A stretch of 33,160 bases of DNA. Source: Haematospirillum sp. H4485 (lineage in GTDB: Bacteria; Pseudomonadota; Alphaproteobacteria; Rhodospirillales; Rhodospirillaceae). The translations under genes and the position numbers were made by a program. The notes under the pieces were generated by a model. The model was not told the origin of the DNA. It saw only the letters and a list, made by a program, of their open reading frames with translations, and ran no database searches. Positions 17,083 to 25,893 of the stretch are shown piece after piece; the first letter of the stretch is position 1, and the number at the start of each line of letters is the position of its first letter. Where the stretch lies: NCBI RefSeq assembly GCF_012102745.1, contig NZ_JAAVSY010000018.1, forward strand, positions 1-33,160. Direction: 5' to 3'.

Positions 17083-19076
17083 GGCATGGCATCCAGAGGA
17101 ACCGGGTACACCGCCTCCCCGGGATCAAGGCCGCCATCCAAGGAGACCCAGCGGCTTACATCATCATTATACACCTGGTACAGGCGGAGTTTCCGTTCTA
17201 TTTCATCAAGGAAAGCTTGCTGCTGGCTTATGCTCCAGCTTGACCATGTCTGTTGGTCAAGGTCCAGAACCTTGGACCGATAAGGCAGGTCATCCAGATA
17301 CTCACCAAGCAAACCCAGATCCGCCAACCGACGGGCCTGGTCACGTTTGACAATGTTGGGATCACGACCCAGCGTCGCCGCAACAGACCGCAGTTGGGCG
17401 AAGAAATCGCCCGGTGACAGTTGCGCTGCCTGCCCTGCCGTGCTGATTGTCTGCAACACCTGCTGCAGATCCGAAAGCTGGTTCCGGGTCAGTAGAACAC
17501 GAACTTCGGTTGTTGGTATCTCAGGGTGTTCAAGGTCACGATCAGCAATCCATGCCGAAAAGAGAGGCGGAGCCTGTGTTCCTTCCGTACGACCAAGCCA
17601 AGCCAGCTGCATGGCATGCCCCAGCATGGCAGCATCCTGACGAACACGCGAGAGGCTGCCCCCCGATTGCACATAGCCGGGATCTGCTGTCCGGGCAGCA
17701 CCCGGAACCGATTCACCGCGCCGGGCAGCACCAACCTGCTCGACAATCGCATCACCCAAGGCATCAACCATTGACCCAAAAACATCCACGGCCCCTGATT
17801 CAACAGGATAATACAGTGGGCGCTGCAAAAGGGGATGACGGGTCAAATCCTTGTACTGGGCCTCCGCTTCAGCGTGATTGGCTTTCCCGGCCGGGGTTTT
17901 CAGGTGAAGGGCATAAACGGCAAGCCCGCGGTGCTGAGCCTCAAGACGAACCTGAGCAGCATCCAGTCGGGTTGACGACAAGGGATCCTGCCCCTGCAAG
18001 GCGCCGGCATCGGTAATAAGGATTACATACCGCCCACCGAAAGAAGACCATTGGATACGCTCCACTGCCGTCATGATACCGGCATAGGCATCTTCGGAGA
18101 AACGCGCAGAAGACACAGTTGCCGCCTTCAAGTCAGCAACACGATCCAGGAATTCTTTACCGCTGCGCACCTCGGATGGATCGGCAAACACCCTGGACAC
18201 ATACTCTAGTTCTGGAGTGCGATCGACATTGGAACGAAAGGCAATCATACCGAACCGTACCTGATCCAGAAGCCCTGCCTTCTCGATATGCCCGTAAATC
18301 CGCCGCACCGCTTCACGGGTACGGTCAATGTAAGGGCCCATTGACACTGTGGAGTCAATCACAAAAACAACAGCCGCAGTAAAGTTCCGCAACGCGCTTA
18401 CCCCACTGGAAGAAGGGGTTGGCGCAGCAACTGTCTTGCCCTCATCACGACTGACGGAAGCAATTTCCAGCATCCGGACACGGTGCCCATGGCCGCTGAA
18501 TGTTTCCTCGGCTTGGAGGATAGGGAGCAGGTAAAAATGACTGGCAAGGTCAACATAGTTTTCAGGCTCTACAGACACGACATGGGGATCATGCCCACCT
18601 GCCAGCACAGCTTTGCGCAAGGGGTCGATACGCGAGGCCGGTTGATCGGCTTCGACAATGGCAGCAAGGCTGTCACGATCCCGGAACAACAACGCCCGCT
18701 CGCGCCCGGACGGATTGGTGAAGGCCAATGTCAGCTGCTGTTTCCAAGGTAATGTAAATCCAGCCTCAACCCAGCCATCGACCTGGCCGTTTGCTGTCAG
18801 GCCAACTTCAAGCCAGGGGACATCGCCTATTGTCTTGCGGTCATAAACATAGAAACGGGTCAGGGCTGGCTGTTGCATACCCGGTCCATCACCCGGGCTG
18901 CGCTTGAGGACAGCCCCCGGACGGGCTAGTACCCTTTCATAAAGGGTTGTCTTGCCGGGCATGATCAGGGGGGAACGCGCGTGTGCGGCAGAAGCCTGTC
19001 CAATGCACAGGAGCACAGCAAAGAACACCAGCATGCGAACTGACGCGCGATAAACGGCAACTTTGGCCCGCACCAT
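17079..19076 (-). CDS. Exported vWA protein resembling the periplasmic region of PpkA
   Basis: A 665-residue protein with a signal peptide (about 1-34, ending ASAAHA). Residues about 75-108 look like a bacterial SH3 domain (VPWLEVG...GWVEAG). A von Willebrand A domain follows at about 232-430 with the metal site D241-S-T-V-S245 in FVIDSTVSMGPYID, then a Thr/Asp-bearing ITDAGA strand. The remainder is helical. The motif FVID(S/T)T..SM.PYI and the order SH3-like then vWA recall the periplasmic part of the type VI secretion kinase PpkA, but no kinase domain is present here. The ATG at 19076 is chosen because it begins the signal peptide, has GGGAGA upstream, and sits one base after the Sel1 gene stop (TAGGATG). 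The open frame continues 111 codons further upstream in the shadow of the Sel1 gene. Confidence 0.85.
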   Translation of the reverse strand: MVRAKVAVYRASVRMLVFFAVLLCIGQASAAHARSPLIMPGKTTLYERVLARPGAVLKRSPGDGPGMQQPALTRFYVYDRKTIGDVPWLEVGLTANGQVDGWVEAGFTLPWKQQLTLAFTNPSGRERALLFRDRDSLAAIVEADQPASRIDPLRKAVLAGGHDPHVVSVEPENYVDLASHFYLLPILQAEETFSGHGHRVRMLEIASVSRDEGKTVAAPTPSSSGVSALRNFTAAVVFVIDSTVSMGPYIDRTREAVRRIYGHIEKAGLLDQVRFGMIAFRSNVDRTPELEYVSRVFADPSEVRSGKEFLDRVADLKAATVSSARFSEDAYAGIMTAVERIQWSSFGGRYVILITDAGALQGQDPLSSTRLDAAQVRLEAQHRGLAVYALHLKTPAGKANHAEAEAQYKDLTRHPLLQRPLYYPVESGAVDVFGSMVDALGDAIVEQVGAARRGESVPGAARTADPGYVQSGGSLSRVRQDAAMLGHAMQLAWLGRTEGTQAPPLFSAWIADRDLEHPEIPTTEVRVLLTRNQLSDLQQVLQTISTAGQAAQLSPGDFFAQLRSVAATLGRDPNIVKRDQARRLADLGLLGEYLDDLPYRSKVLDLDQQTWSSWSISQQQAFLDEIERKLRLYQVYNDDVSRWVSLDGGLDPGEAVYPVPLDAMP

Positions 19077-19077
19077 C

Positions 19078-20127
19078 CTATTCTCCCAGATCACGCAGAA
19101 CCGACTTCGCCACGTCATCACCGGAGGCCGCAGCCTTGCGCAACCATTCCAAGCCTTTTGTGCGACCATAACCATTCGGATCAAGAGCGAGAAGAATCTG
19201 GCCCAACCGTCTTTGGGCTTCTGTATTGCCGGACAAGGCGGCCGGCTCATACCAATAGGCTGCTGTTTCCGCATCCGGCTTTTCAATCGGGCTGGAACCT
19301 GGCTGATGTGTTTCAGGATCATAAAATCGTCCCAGGGCCAGAGATGCACCGGGATCCCCTGACCGTGCAGCATACCGATAGGCGAGCATGGCCAGATCAG
19401 CCTTCTCACGGCGCATCAGATCATCAGCCAAAGCAACCGTTGCATCCGCAGAAGGTGATCTGCCAAGAAATGTGGCAAGATCCTCGCGCGTTTTTACGTC
19501 TTCTGGTGCTGCACGGTGTTCTGCATCCTGTGCAGACGGAGGAACAAAGGGATCAAACGGGGCACGAGTTTCATTCCAGTACCAGAAACCACCGACAACG
19601 ACACACAAGGCCAGAACAAGAACGGCGGGAAACAAGAACCTGGCCAGAGAAGAACCCGAACCGGAAACCGGGGGCGGTTCTTCGACAGGAATATCCGGGA
19701 CAGGATCAGGCAGGACAACCGGCTCAACCACGATCGATTCAGATAATGGCTCCGCATGCGGAGCCGGAGCATCCACAACGGCAGCATGGGATGGATACAG
19801 TCCTGTTACCCCCTGCACACCACGTGCCACAATCCCGGAAGCTTCGGCCGTCAGCTGAATACGGGCATTGGGCGGCAAGACCGCCAGACAATCCGTAATC
19901 AGTGGACCAAGAAAAGCTCTTCCTGTGTTGTCAAAATGTACATCGTGCCAACACTGCTCAGCCTGCCAAACCCCACCGGAGGTCAGAAAATCCCGACCTT
20001 GGTTACGCAGGATCTGTAAACGCCCATTTCCCGCCGGAAACCCGGAAATTTTGAGAACAGAATATCCTGGCCCACGCTCGACATCAGGGACAAGTTCAGC
20101 TTTTGACACCATAAACAACGGTTCCAT
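19078..20127 (-). CDS. Membrane-anchored Sel1-repeat protein of the Srf/Tag operon
   Basis: A 349-residue protein in three parts: an N-terminal soluble domain (about 1-115) that I do not recognise, a Pro/Glu-rich linker (about 116-160), one membrane helix (163-184), and a C-terminal region with Sel1-like repeats (about 240-345; LAMLAYRYAARSGDPGASLALGRFYD, AYWYEPAALSGNTEAQRRLGQILL, GLEWLRKAAASGDDVAKSVL). Sel1 repeats are alpha-helical solenoids that bind protein partners. With no signal peptide before the helix, the N-terminal domain is probably cytosolic and the repeats periplasmic, the same topology as in the two SrfA-type proteins upstream. It begins three bases after the srfC stop and lacks a clear ribosome site, so it relies on coupling. 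Confidence 0.8.
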   Translation of the reverse strand: MEPLFMVSKAELVPDVERGPGYSVLKISGFPAGNGRLQILRNQGRDFLTSGGVWQAEQCWHDVHFDNTGRAFLGPLITDCLAVLPPNARIQLTAEASGIVARGVQGVTGLYPSHAAVVDAPAPHAEPLSESIVVEPVVLPDPVPDIPVEEPPPVSGSGSSLARFLFPAVLVLALCVVVGGFWYWNETRAPFDPFVPPSAQDAEHRAAPEDVKTREDLATFLGRSPSADATVALADDLMRREKADLAMLAYRYAARSGDPGASLALGRFYDPETHQPGSSPIEKPDAETAAYWYEPAALSGNTEAQRRLGQILLALDPNGYGRTKGLEWLRKAAASGDDVAKSVLRDLGE

Positions 20128-20130
20128 CTA

Positions 20131-22815
20131 TCAGGAGACAGGCGGCCCCTTCATGCGATCCAGAAGACGCCCCAAACGACGATTATGCTCCGGCCCAATC
20201 TCACTGCCAGCAAGATGACCGGCATTGGACACAGCCATCTCACGAAATGCATCTATCCAGTCGACCAGATACAGCGCCGGATAGTTGATCGGTGAATCTG
20301 GCAGATCGGGGGGATCAGCAACAGGAGCGGGGGCAGAAAAGAGGCGACGCCCCGCAATATGCGAGGAAACAGGCCGCTTGTCAGTAGGGATACTCCCGAA
20401 ACCAAGCCAATCTACCCAAGACCCAAGACATGTTGCCGCAACCAATGTCTGCCGATCTACCAGTTGCCCACGGGTTGTCGAGGCCCTTTCCTCGGCTTCC
20501 CGCAGGGCATCGATCAACTGAGCCTCCAGACGACACCGTGTCATACCTGTTATCAGCTCATCGACCAGAATTTGCAGGGTGTCCCCGGTCATACCCAAGA
20601 AACGGTGCATCTGCGTATTGGCGGGAATATCGCGTATACTCCGCATCCAGTCAGACATGACAGCACGGGCATAGCGGGCTGCCCGCCCCCCCTTCCCAGG
20701 TGAAGAAGCAGGGACAGGATCCGTAACAACTTGGCCGAAGCCAGACAGATCAAGGCTGAACAGACTCCCTGTCTCCAGATCAGCATGATCCTGCCCTTCG
20801 TCAGCACCTGTTTCTTCCAAATCATAATACAACGTGCGCAGCCGTTCCGGTGTTGGCTGCAAAGCGTGGACAAGCTCTCCAAAACGGTCAAGCCGCTGCT
20901 GCAAGGCAACCTGTATCTGACGAGCCAGATCCTGTTTGTGAGCAACGGCACCCTCACCATCAACCTGATAGAAAGGACCAAGAACAGATGAAACCAGACG
21001 CCCCCGGATATCGGACACCTGCTCGGCAATACGCCCCAGCTTTACATCTGGTTTTGCCACCGTACCCAGATAGGCCGCCAAACGCGCCATACCCCCGTCA
21101 TCAAGTGTCAAAGCAGCATCCCATGCCGCAGCAGGATCACGAACATGGCGCCTGACGCTGTCATCCTCAACGAAGGTACCACGCATGGCCGCCAAGCGTT
21201 GTTCCTGTCCTTTTGCAAGGGCAACTTCCTGCCGTCCCTCCATTTCAATAACGCCCGGCGCCATGCCGGGTTTGCGCACAAGAAACACCGTGTCAAAGGG
21301 CTGGTTCGGGGCCCAAGTGTTAACCCACTCAAACTGTTCAAACTTCTCCAGCAACGTCAGGCGCATCATCCCGCCCCATCCCTCGCGGATCAAATCCATG
21401 GTTTCATCAGGGCGAGGTTTCAGACGCTCGTCAAACATGGTGACTGTCCATACCAACCCGGAATCGCGGCGGGAACGTTCTTCCGGCGTTGCCCCCTGTG
21501 TCGACTCGATCCATGCCTGCAATGCCGGCCCCAGATCATTGACATCAGACTGTTTATGGCAGGGCGTGCACAGGACCAAGGCATTCATTTCCTGGTCTTC
21601 GGTATACCGTTCAAAAAGGTAGGCAACCTTGCCGCGCAGAACCAGTTCCGCAACCGGGTCACGGCCCTCAAGACGCTCTGCCACATCTGCCAGACGCCCC
21701 ACATTCAGACGACCGCGGTACCCTGGAAAATCAAGAAGATCAACCTGTTCAAGCATGGACGCCTGTGGTGGGTCCGCCAGGCAAAAACTCATCTCGCAGG
21801 CCAAGGCCGCCAGAACAGGGCGAGCAACAGCAACAGCGCTTTCCTTCCCCGAACTCTGATGGGTTACAACTTGAACCACCCCCATATTATCGCGCCCGAG
21901 ACCGCCCAGCATATCAACATTCATGATGCTGTTTTTCTGGCTGAAGCCACCCGCTCCATCCGGCACAACCAAGGCATCAAGTGCAGCAAAAACCCGTGGA
22001 GCATGGCCGATTGACCGCAGTGTCTCTGCCAGATGGGTCCAGACGACCGTGAATTCCGGAATATCACCCCACAACAGGGAAAACAGCTCTGCCCGGCCCT
22101 GTGTATCCAAGCGGGGAACAAGATCCACAGCCCGCAACCAGAACCCAGCTTTGTATGGCTCCATGTCACGCGGAAAGCGACTGTTGAAATAATCCATCAG
22201 ATCAACAACATCAGAAGCTCCCATCCCCCCCGTTGCACCGGGCGATGCCTTGCGGGCAACAGTATCCAGGCGCAGGGCAATCACAGCCGGATCCGAACAG
22301 ACGCTGACCTTCTGGCGATCAAAATCCATAAAGAAGCTGTTACCAATAATCCGCACCAGATCTGCCTCGCTGAAAAGACGCAAGGCAACAGGAAAACCCG
22401 CTGGTGTTGGCAGGCGACGGCGTGTGAAGCGGGTTACGATGCCCGTTGCTTCCTTGCCTCCTCCTGGTGGGTTGATATGGGCAATGAAGTTCAGGCGCTG
22501 GCCATCCATATCTGTTTCCAAGGCCCCGTTCTTTCCACGGGCCAGGGCCGATATCAGATAAGATTTCCCCGCCTGGGACAGACCGAAGAAGCCGACAGCC
22601 ACAGGCTGTACCACAGCGGCAGCCAACCTTTTGGCACGGCTACCCTCGCGGTGCAGATGGATACTGATTCCATCCGCCTCCCGGTCAAGCCGCGCACTGT
22701 CCGGCCGCACGTCCCGAACCCAGGCAATCCCCTCTTCCACACCATCGGCAAGAGCCTTACAGGCCTCAACCAATCCCTCGGGAGTAGCCGTCACAACTGC
22801 GGGCCCTTTACTCAC
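20131..22815 (-). CDS. srfC: SrfC family protein, large P-loop GTPase-like 'virulence factor'
   Basis: An 894-residue cytosolic protein. An N-terminal helical segment is followed by a P-loop GTPase-like domain: Walker A GLSQAGKS (78-85), a conserved Thr in the EATGIVTRF region (about 122-130) that may be switch I, and DFPG (362-365) as the G3 motif after the strand QVDLL. Large insertions lie between P-loop and G3, and long helices follow, as in dynamin-like and Era-related giant GTPases. No clear NKxD specificity motif is seen, so nucleotide choice is open. Overall it matches my memory of SrfC, the third protein of the Salmonella/Xenorhabdus srfABC set, whose mechanism is unsettled. It starts with GTG, with GGAGG placed right after the srfB stop, and ends three bases before the Sel1 gene. 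The CTPCHKQ motif near residue 425 is probably not haem-related. Confidence 0.85.
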   Translation of the reverse strand: MSKGPAVVTATPEGLVEACKALADGVEEGIAWVRDVRPDSARLDREADGISIHLHREGSRAKRLAAAVVQPVAVGFFGLSQAGKSYLISALARGKNGALETDMDGQRLNFIAHINPPGGGKEATGIVTRFTRRRLPTPAGFPVALRLFSEADLVRIIGNSFFMDFDRQKVSVCSDPAVIALRLDTVARKASPGATGGMGASDVVDLMDYFNSRFPRDMEPYKAGFWLRAVDLVPRLDTQGRAELFSLLWGDIPEFTVVWTHLAETLRSIGHAPRVFAALDALVVPDGAGGFSQKNSIMNVDMLGGLGRDNMGVVQVVTHQSSGKESAVAVARPVLAALACEMSFCLADPPQASMLEQVDLLDFPGYRGRLNVGRLADVAERLEGRDPVAELVLRGKVAYLFERYTEDQEMNALVLCTPCHKQSDVNDLGPALQAWIESTQGATPEERSRRDSGLVWTVTMFDERLKPRPDETMDLIREGWGGMMRLTLLEKFEQFEWVNTWAPNQPFDTVFLVRKPGMAPGVIEMEGRQEVALAKGQEQRLAAMRGTFVEDDSVRRHVRDPAAAWDAALTLDDGGMARLAAYLGTVAKPDVKLGRIAEQVSDIRGRLVSSVLGPFYQVDGEGAVAHKQDLARQIQVALQQRLDRFGELVHALQPTPERLRTLYYDLEETGADEGQDHADLETGSLFSLDLSGFGQVVTDPVPASSPGKGGRAARYARAVMSDWMRSIRDIPANTQMHRFLGMTGDTLQILVDELITGMTRCRLEAQLIDALREAEERASTTRGQLVDRQTLVAATCLGSWVDWLGFGSIPTDKRPVSSHIAGRRLFSAPAPVADPPDLPDSPINYPALYLVDWIDAFREMAVSNAGHLAGSEIGPEHNRRLGRLLDRMKGPPVS

Positions 22816-22827
22816 CGTCTGCCTCCA

Positions 22828-25800
22828 TCAACCAACAACACTGCCAGTATCCAGCCAATAGCTGTCTTCACCAATTCCCTGTGTCAACAAGGTGAAAAGG
22901 CGGATCTTCAGGGCATCCCGGCTGAATGTCTGCCCGTCGCGATCACCTCCTCTCACTGAAATCCGGCTGATTTCCAGTTTTTCAGCCCGACCGCGACCGG
23001 GGCGCAAGGTAACATCCAGCACCGTGGCATCGCCCTGGCCAGCACCATACAAAGCCGTATCAGCCTTGCGATTGTTTCTGTTGAAATCAATCAGGTATAA
23101 TGGGCTTGCCCCCCAACGCGGGACGGAAATCTGGCGAAATCCAAGAAGGGTCCGCCCCCGGATTTCAAAGCTGACATCCTCGGGCAACTGATAGTCAGGA
23201 TTATCCCAGTCAATATCGCGATAATAGACATCCTCGTCCTTGATGAGACGATTGCTGTCCATCAAGCCAACATGACGCACGGTGGAATACAAACGGAATA
23301 CATTGGAACGGAAGAAGAAGCCGGGAATACGCCCCTGTCCCAGAACACACAGCATGGCCCCGACAGATGCTGTTGTCTTGGGGTCATTGATGCAGGCATT
23401 ACGGTGGAAGGGATACCACGTTCCCGTCCGATAACCATGCAGAGCCACCAGACGATCAGGAGGTAACGCAAGCAAACTGCGGAACAGGGCCTGTACGCCC
23501 GGCAAGCGGGATGGACGCCCTGACAAAAGCAGGACATCGCAGTCATATGCATAAACAAGTTCACACAAAGCCTGCACCGGCTTGCAGATCTCCATACCGC
23601 CGCTCAGAAACAAGCGGTGCAAGCGCCCCGGGTCGACAACAAGACGAACGGCCAAGAGGTTGAAGGGTAGCCCTCCTCCCCCTTCTGCACGTGCGACACC
23701 GGCAGCAAACCAGCCATGCAAATCTTCAGGCACGGCAGGATCACCCTGTCCGTCGTCTGCCAACAGTTCTGCTACTGTCAAAGACTGTACATCTGCCCCG
23801 ACAACGGGGTCATGAGCCTCACACCTTTTCAGAACCTGCAAGGCCAAGGGATAAAGAACCTGGAGTGTCAGCTGCTGGCGCTTGACCTGATCGGGCACTG
23901 GAACAGCCTCGTTCCCGGCAAGACGCGACAGGACAACCGCCGGCGTTACAACCCCGTGATCCTTCAGAGCTTGCTCAAAGGCAGGAAGGATCACCTTGCG
24001 AATCACATCAAGAACAATATCATCCCCGGCGATCTTAAAGCCATCGCGGAACCGCTGTTCCGGCAGGATATAAACATTCCCCCCGCGGCCATCATCCAAA
24101 GTGTAGTCTGTCACCACAAGATCGGTCGTACCGCCACCAATATCGATTGTTGCAACCCGCAGGCGACGTCCTGGATCATCGCCACGGGGTTTGCGCATGA
24201 CGTGGAAGAAGTCTTCCGGTCTGCCACCGAAATTGTTGACCGTTTCCGAATACAGCCATACAGCCTGCGCACACGTGGCCTCATCCCACTGGATACGCCG
24301 CTCGGGCAAGGGGGGCCAGCATGCGTCCTGCTGTTCCCGGGTATTGGTGTCCGGGTCTCCCGGGAACCATCCCATAGAGCGCCAAACAAGACCAACGGCC
24401 TGTTCCAGGGCATCGTGAAAAATCTGTTGCTCCGGACGGGGCATGGAGGGAGGAACCGTCAGAATAACAGAACGAAGACAGCGTGGCAGGTTGGCATGGC
24501 TCATCTTTAGACGTTGGCCAGTACTGTTCATCTGTACCAGAGCCTGAACCAGCACCTCAGCCAACATGAATGTCATCAGCGCACTGCGACTGTAGTGCGG
24601 CACAAAAACCTGGATCTGTTCCTCTGGCGGCAGGGTAAAAAGCGCTTTTCCCTCTTCATTGATCAGGTTCCCGAAAGGAGCCGCCGTTGCCAAGGGTTCT
24701 GATTCAGAGCGGTTGAAAGCATCGTTGAAACGCCAGCCAGACTCATAGCGTTCGTCATCCCACAAATACCGCTTTGGGCTTGAAAGGCCGGTTGACCCCT
24801 CACTGCCCTTTCGTCGCGCAGCCAACCGTGCGGCCTCGGGCCCGACACGGGCAAGGGTTGGCCACAGGAATGCATCATTACGGCCCGAGAAAACCGACTG
24901 GTCAACCCGGCCAAAACTTGCCTCGGCAAACTCCAGGCGACTTTCAAAGGGGTCTGTACACACCTGATGGGCACGCCCCAGATCCCGCAGTTCAAGCGTA
25001 TAACTCAATTTCAAGCCGTTTGCCTGCTGGGGATGATCCTCGATCAGAATGCCGCAGGTGCGTGAATTACCAACATCCAGAACCATATCAACCGGAATGG
25101 ACGGCAAAACATCATCGGAACGATTGGACAGGATCTTGATGCGAGGGGGACGAACCAAGGACCCAATCAAACTTATGATATTCAGATAATGGGTATAGTG
25201 CAGACCCGCTTTGATGCCTGCCTCAATGTCCTCACGCGACAGGCGCAGCCGGGCGACCGCACTGTCCGAAAACTCCTGCTCCAGCCAGCCGGAAACCCAC
25301 CTCTGGGCCATAAACCAGGCAGGATCCTCACCCTGCCAAGCCAAGGAAAAACGCACGCCCCCTTCAACATCACCCAACGTTGGTGCCAGATAGGCTGTAC
25401 CCACACGTTCCTCTGTTACACTGGTATCAAAGGCCAGAACAAGACGGTGTGTATATCCATCGCGGTCCTGTCCAGTTTCAAGGGGAAACAGGCGGGCACG
25501 AGCCCAATTAGCCGGCCCTTGGACAAACGTTGTGGCCTGCTGTCGCAGGAACGGGACAGGAAGCCACGTATCAGACAGCAGGGTAAGACTGTCTCTGACA
25601 GACGTCTCAAGTTCCGGATGATCCTGCATCGGCAGACGTGACCGGGGATGAAGTGTTGCATCCCGCACAGGATCAGCCTCCAGCCGAACAGGTACCGGGC
25701 TCTCCGCCACCCGGGCGAAACGACCGGGGGCCTCACGGCGGGCATCAAGCGTCAAACCAAAATCCACAAACTGGATCCCGGTTCGCATAATCAGCGTGAT

Positions 25801-25836
25801 TTCCTCTTCCGACCGCCGGGTAACATCCGCCAGCAT
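22828..25836 (-). CDS. srfB: SrfB family protein with actin/Hsp70-like ATPase fold
   Basis: A 1002-residue cytosolic protein. Its first 245 residues are of unknown fold. The rest carries the signatures of the sugar kinase/Hsp70/actin superfamily: phosphate-1 VLDVGNSRTCGILIE (252-266), phosphate-2 ATIDIGGGTTDLVVTDY (562-578) and, nearer the C terminus, two glycine-rich strands, LFLSGGME and DVLLLSGRPS, suitable for the adenosine site. It should therefore bind ATP and change conformation. The overall sequence matches SrfB (start like MLADxxxxxxxITLIxxxGIQFVDFGL). I chose ATG 25836 because AAAGGA lies six bases upstream; an ATG ten codons earlier has no such site. SrfB is the largest gene of the operon and lies between srfA-like and srfC, the conserved order. 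Confidence 0.88.
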   Translation of the reverse strand: MLADVTRRSEEEITLIMRTGIQFVDFGLTLDARREAPGRFARVAESPVPVRLEADPVRDATLHPRSRLPMQDHPELETSVRDSLTLLSDTWLPVPFLRQQATTFVQGPANWARARLFPLETGQDRDGYTHRLVLAFDTSVTEERVGTAYLAPTLGDVEGGVRFSLAWQGEDPAWFMAQRWVSGWLEQEFSDSAVARLRLSREDIEAGIKAGLHYTHYLNIISLIGSLVRPPRIKILSNRSDDVLPSIPVDMVLDVGNSRTCGILIEDHPQQANGLKLSYTLELRDLGRAHQVCTDPFESRLEFAEASFGRVDQSVFSGRNDAFLWPTLARVGPEAARLAARRKGSEGSTGLSSPKRYLWDDERYESGWRFNDAFNRSESEPLATAAPFGNLINEEGKALFTLPPEEQIQVFVPHYSRSALMTFMLAEVLVQALVQMNSTGQRLKMSHANLPRCLRSVILTVPPSMPRPEQQIFHDALEQAVGLVWRSMGWFPGDPDTNTREQQDACWPPLPERRIQWDEATCAQAVWLYSETVNNFGGRPEDFFHVMRKPRGDDPGRRLRVATIDIGGGTTDLVVTDYTLDDGRGGNVYILPEQRFRDGFKIAGDDIVLDVIRKVILPAFEQALKDHGVVTPAVVLSRLAGNEAVPVPDQVKRQQLTLQVLYPLALQVLKRCEAHDPVVGADVQSLTVAELLADDGQGDPAVPEDLHGWFAAGVARAEGGGGLPFNLLAVRLVVDPGRLHRLFLSGGMEICKPVQALCELVYAYDCDVLLLSGRPSRLPGVQALFRSLLALPPDRLVALHGYRTGTWYPFHRNACINDPKTTASVGAMLCVLGQGRIPGFFFRSNVFRLYSTVRHVGLMDSNRLIKDEDVYYRDIDWDNPDYQLPEDVSFEIRGRTLLGFRQISVPRWGASPLYLIDFNRNNRKADTALYGAGQGDATVLDVTLRPGRGRAEKLEISRISVRGGDRDGQTFSRDALKIRLFTLLTQGIGEDSYWLDTGSVVG

Positions 25837-25893
25837 GGCTATCCTTTCACAGAAACTCAGGGCCATATTTCTATAAACATTCGGGTAGGTTGA

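Noticed and set aside
21530-21580. CxxCH haem-binding motif (CTPCH) in SrfC
   Set aside because: The protein has no signal peptide and lies in the cytosol, where c-type haem is not attached; a single chance motif.
21145-22959. Two long plus-strand open frames (289 and 308 codons)
   Set aside because: Both lie antisense to srfC and its join with srfB, and read as His/Gln/Pro-rich sequence without ribosome sites or motifs.
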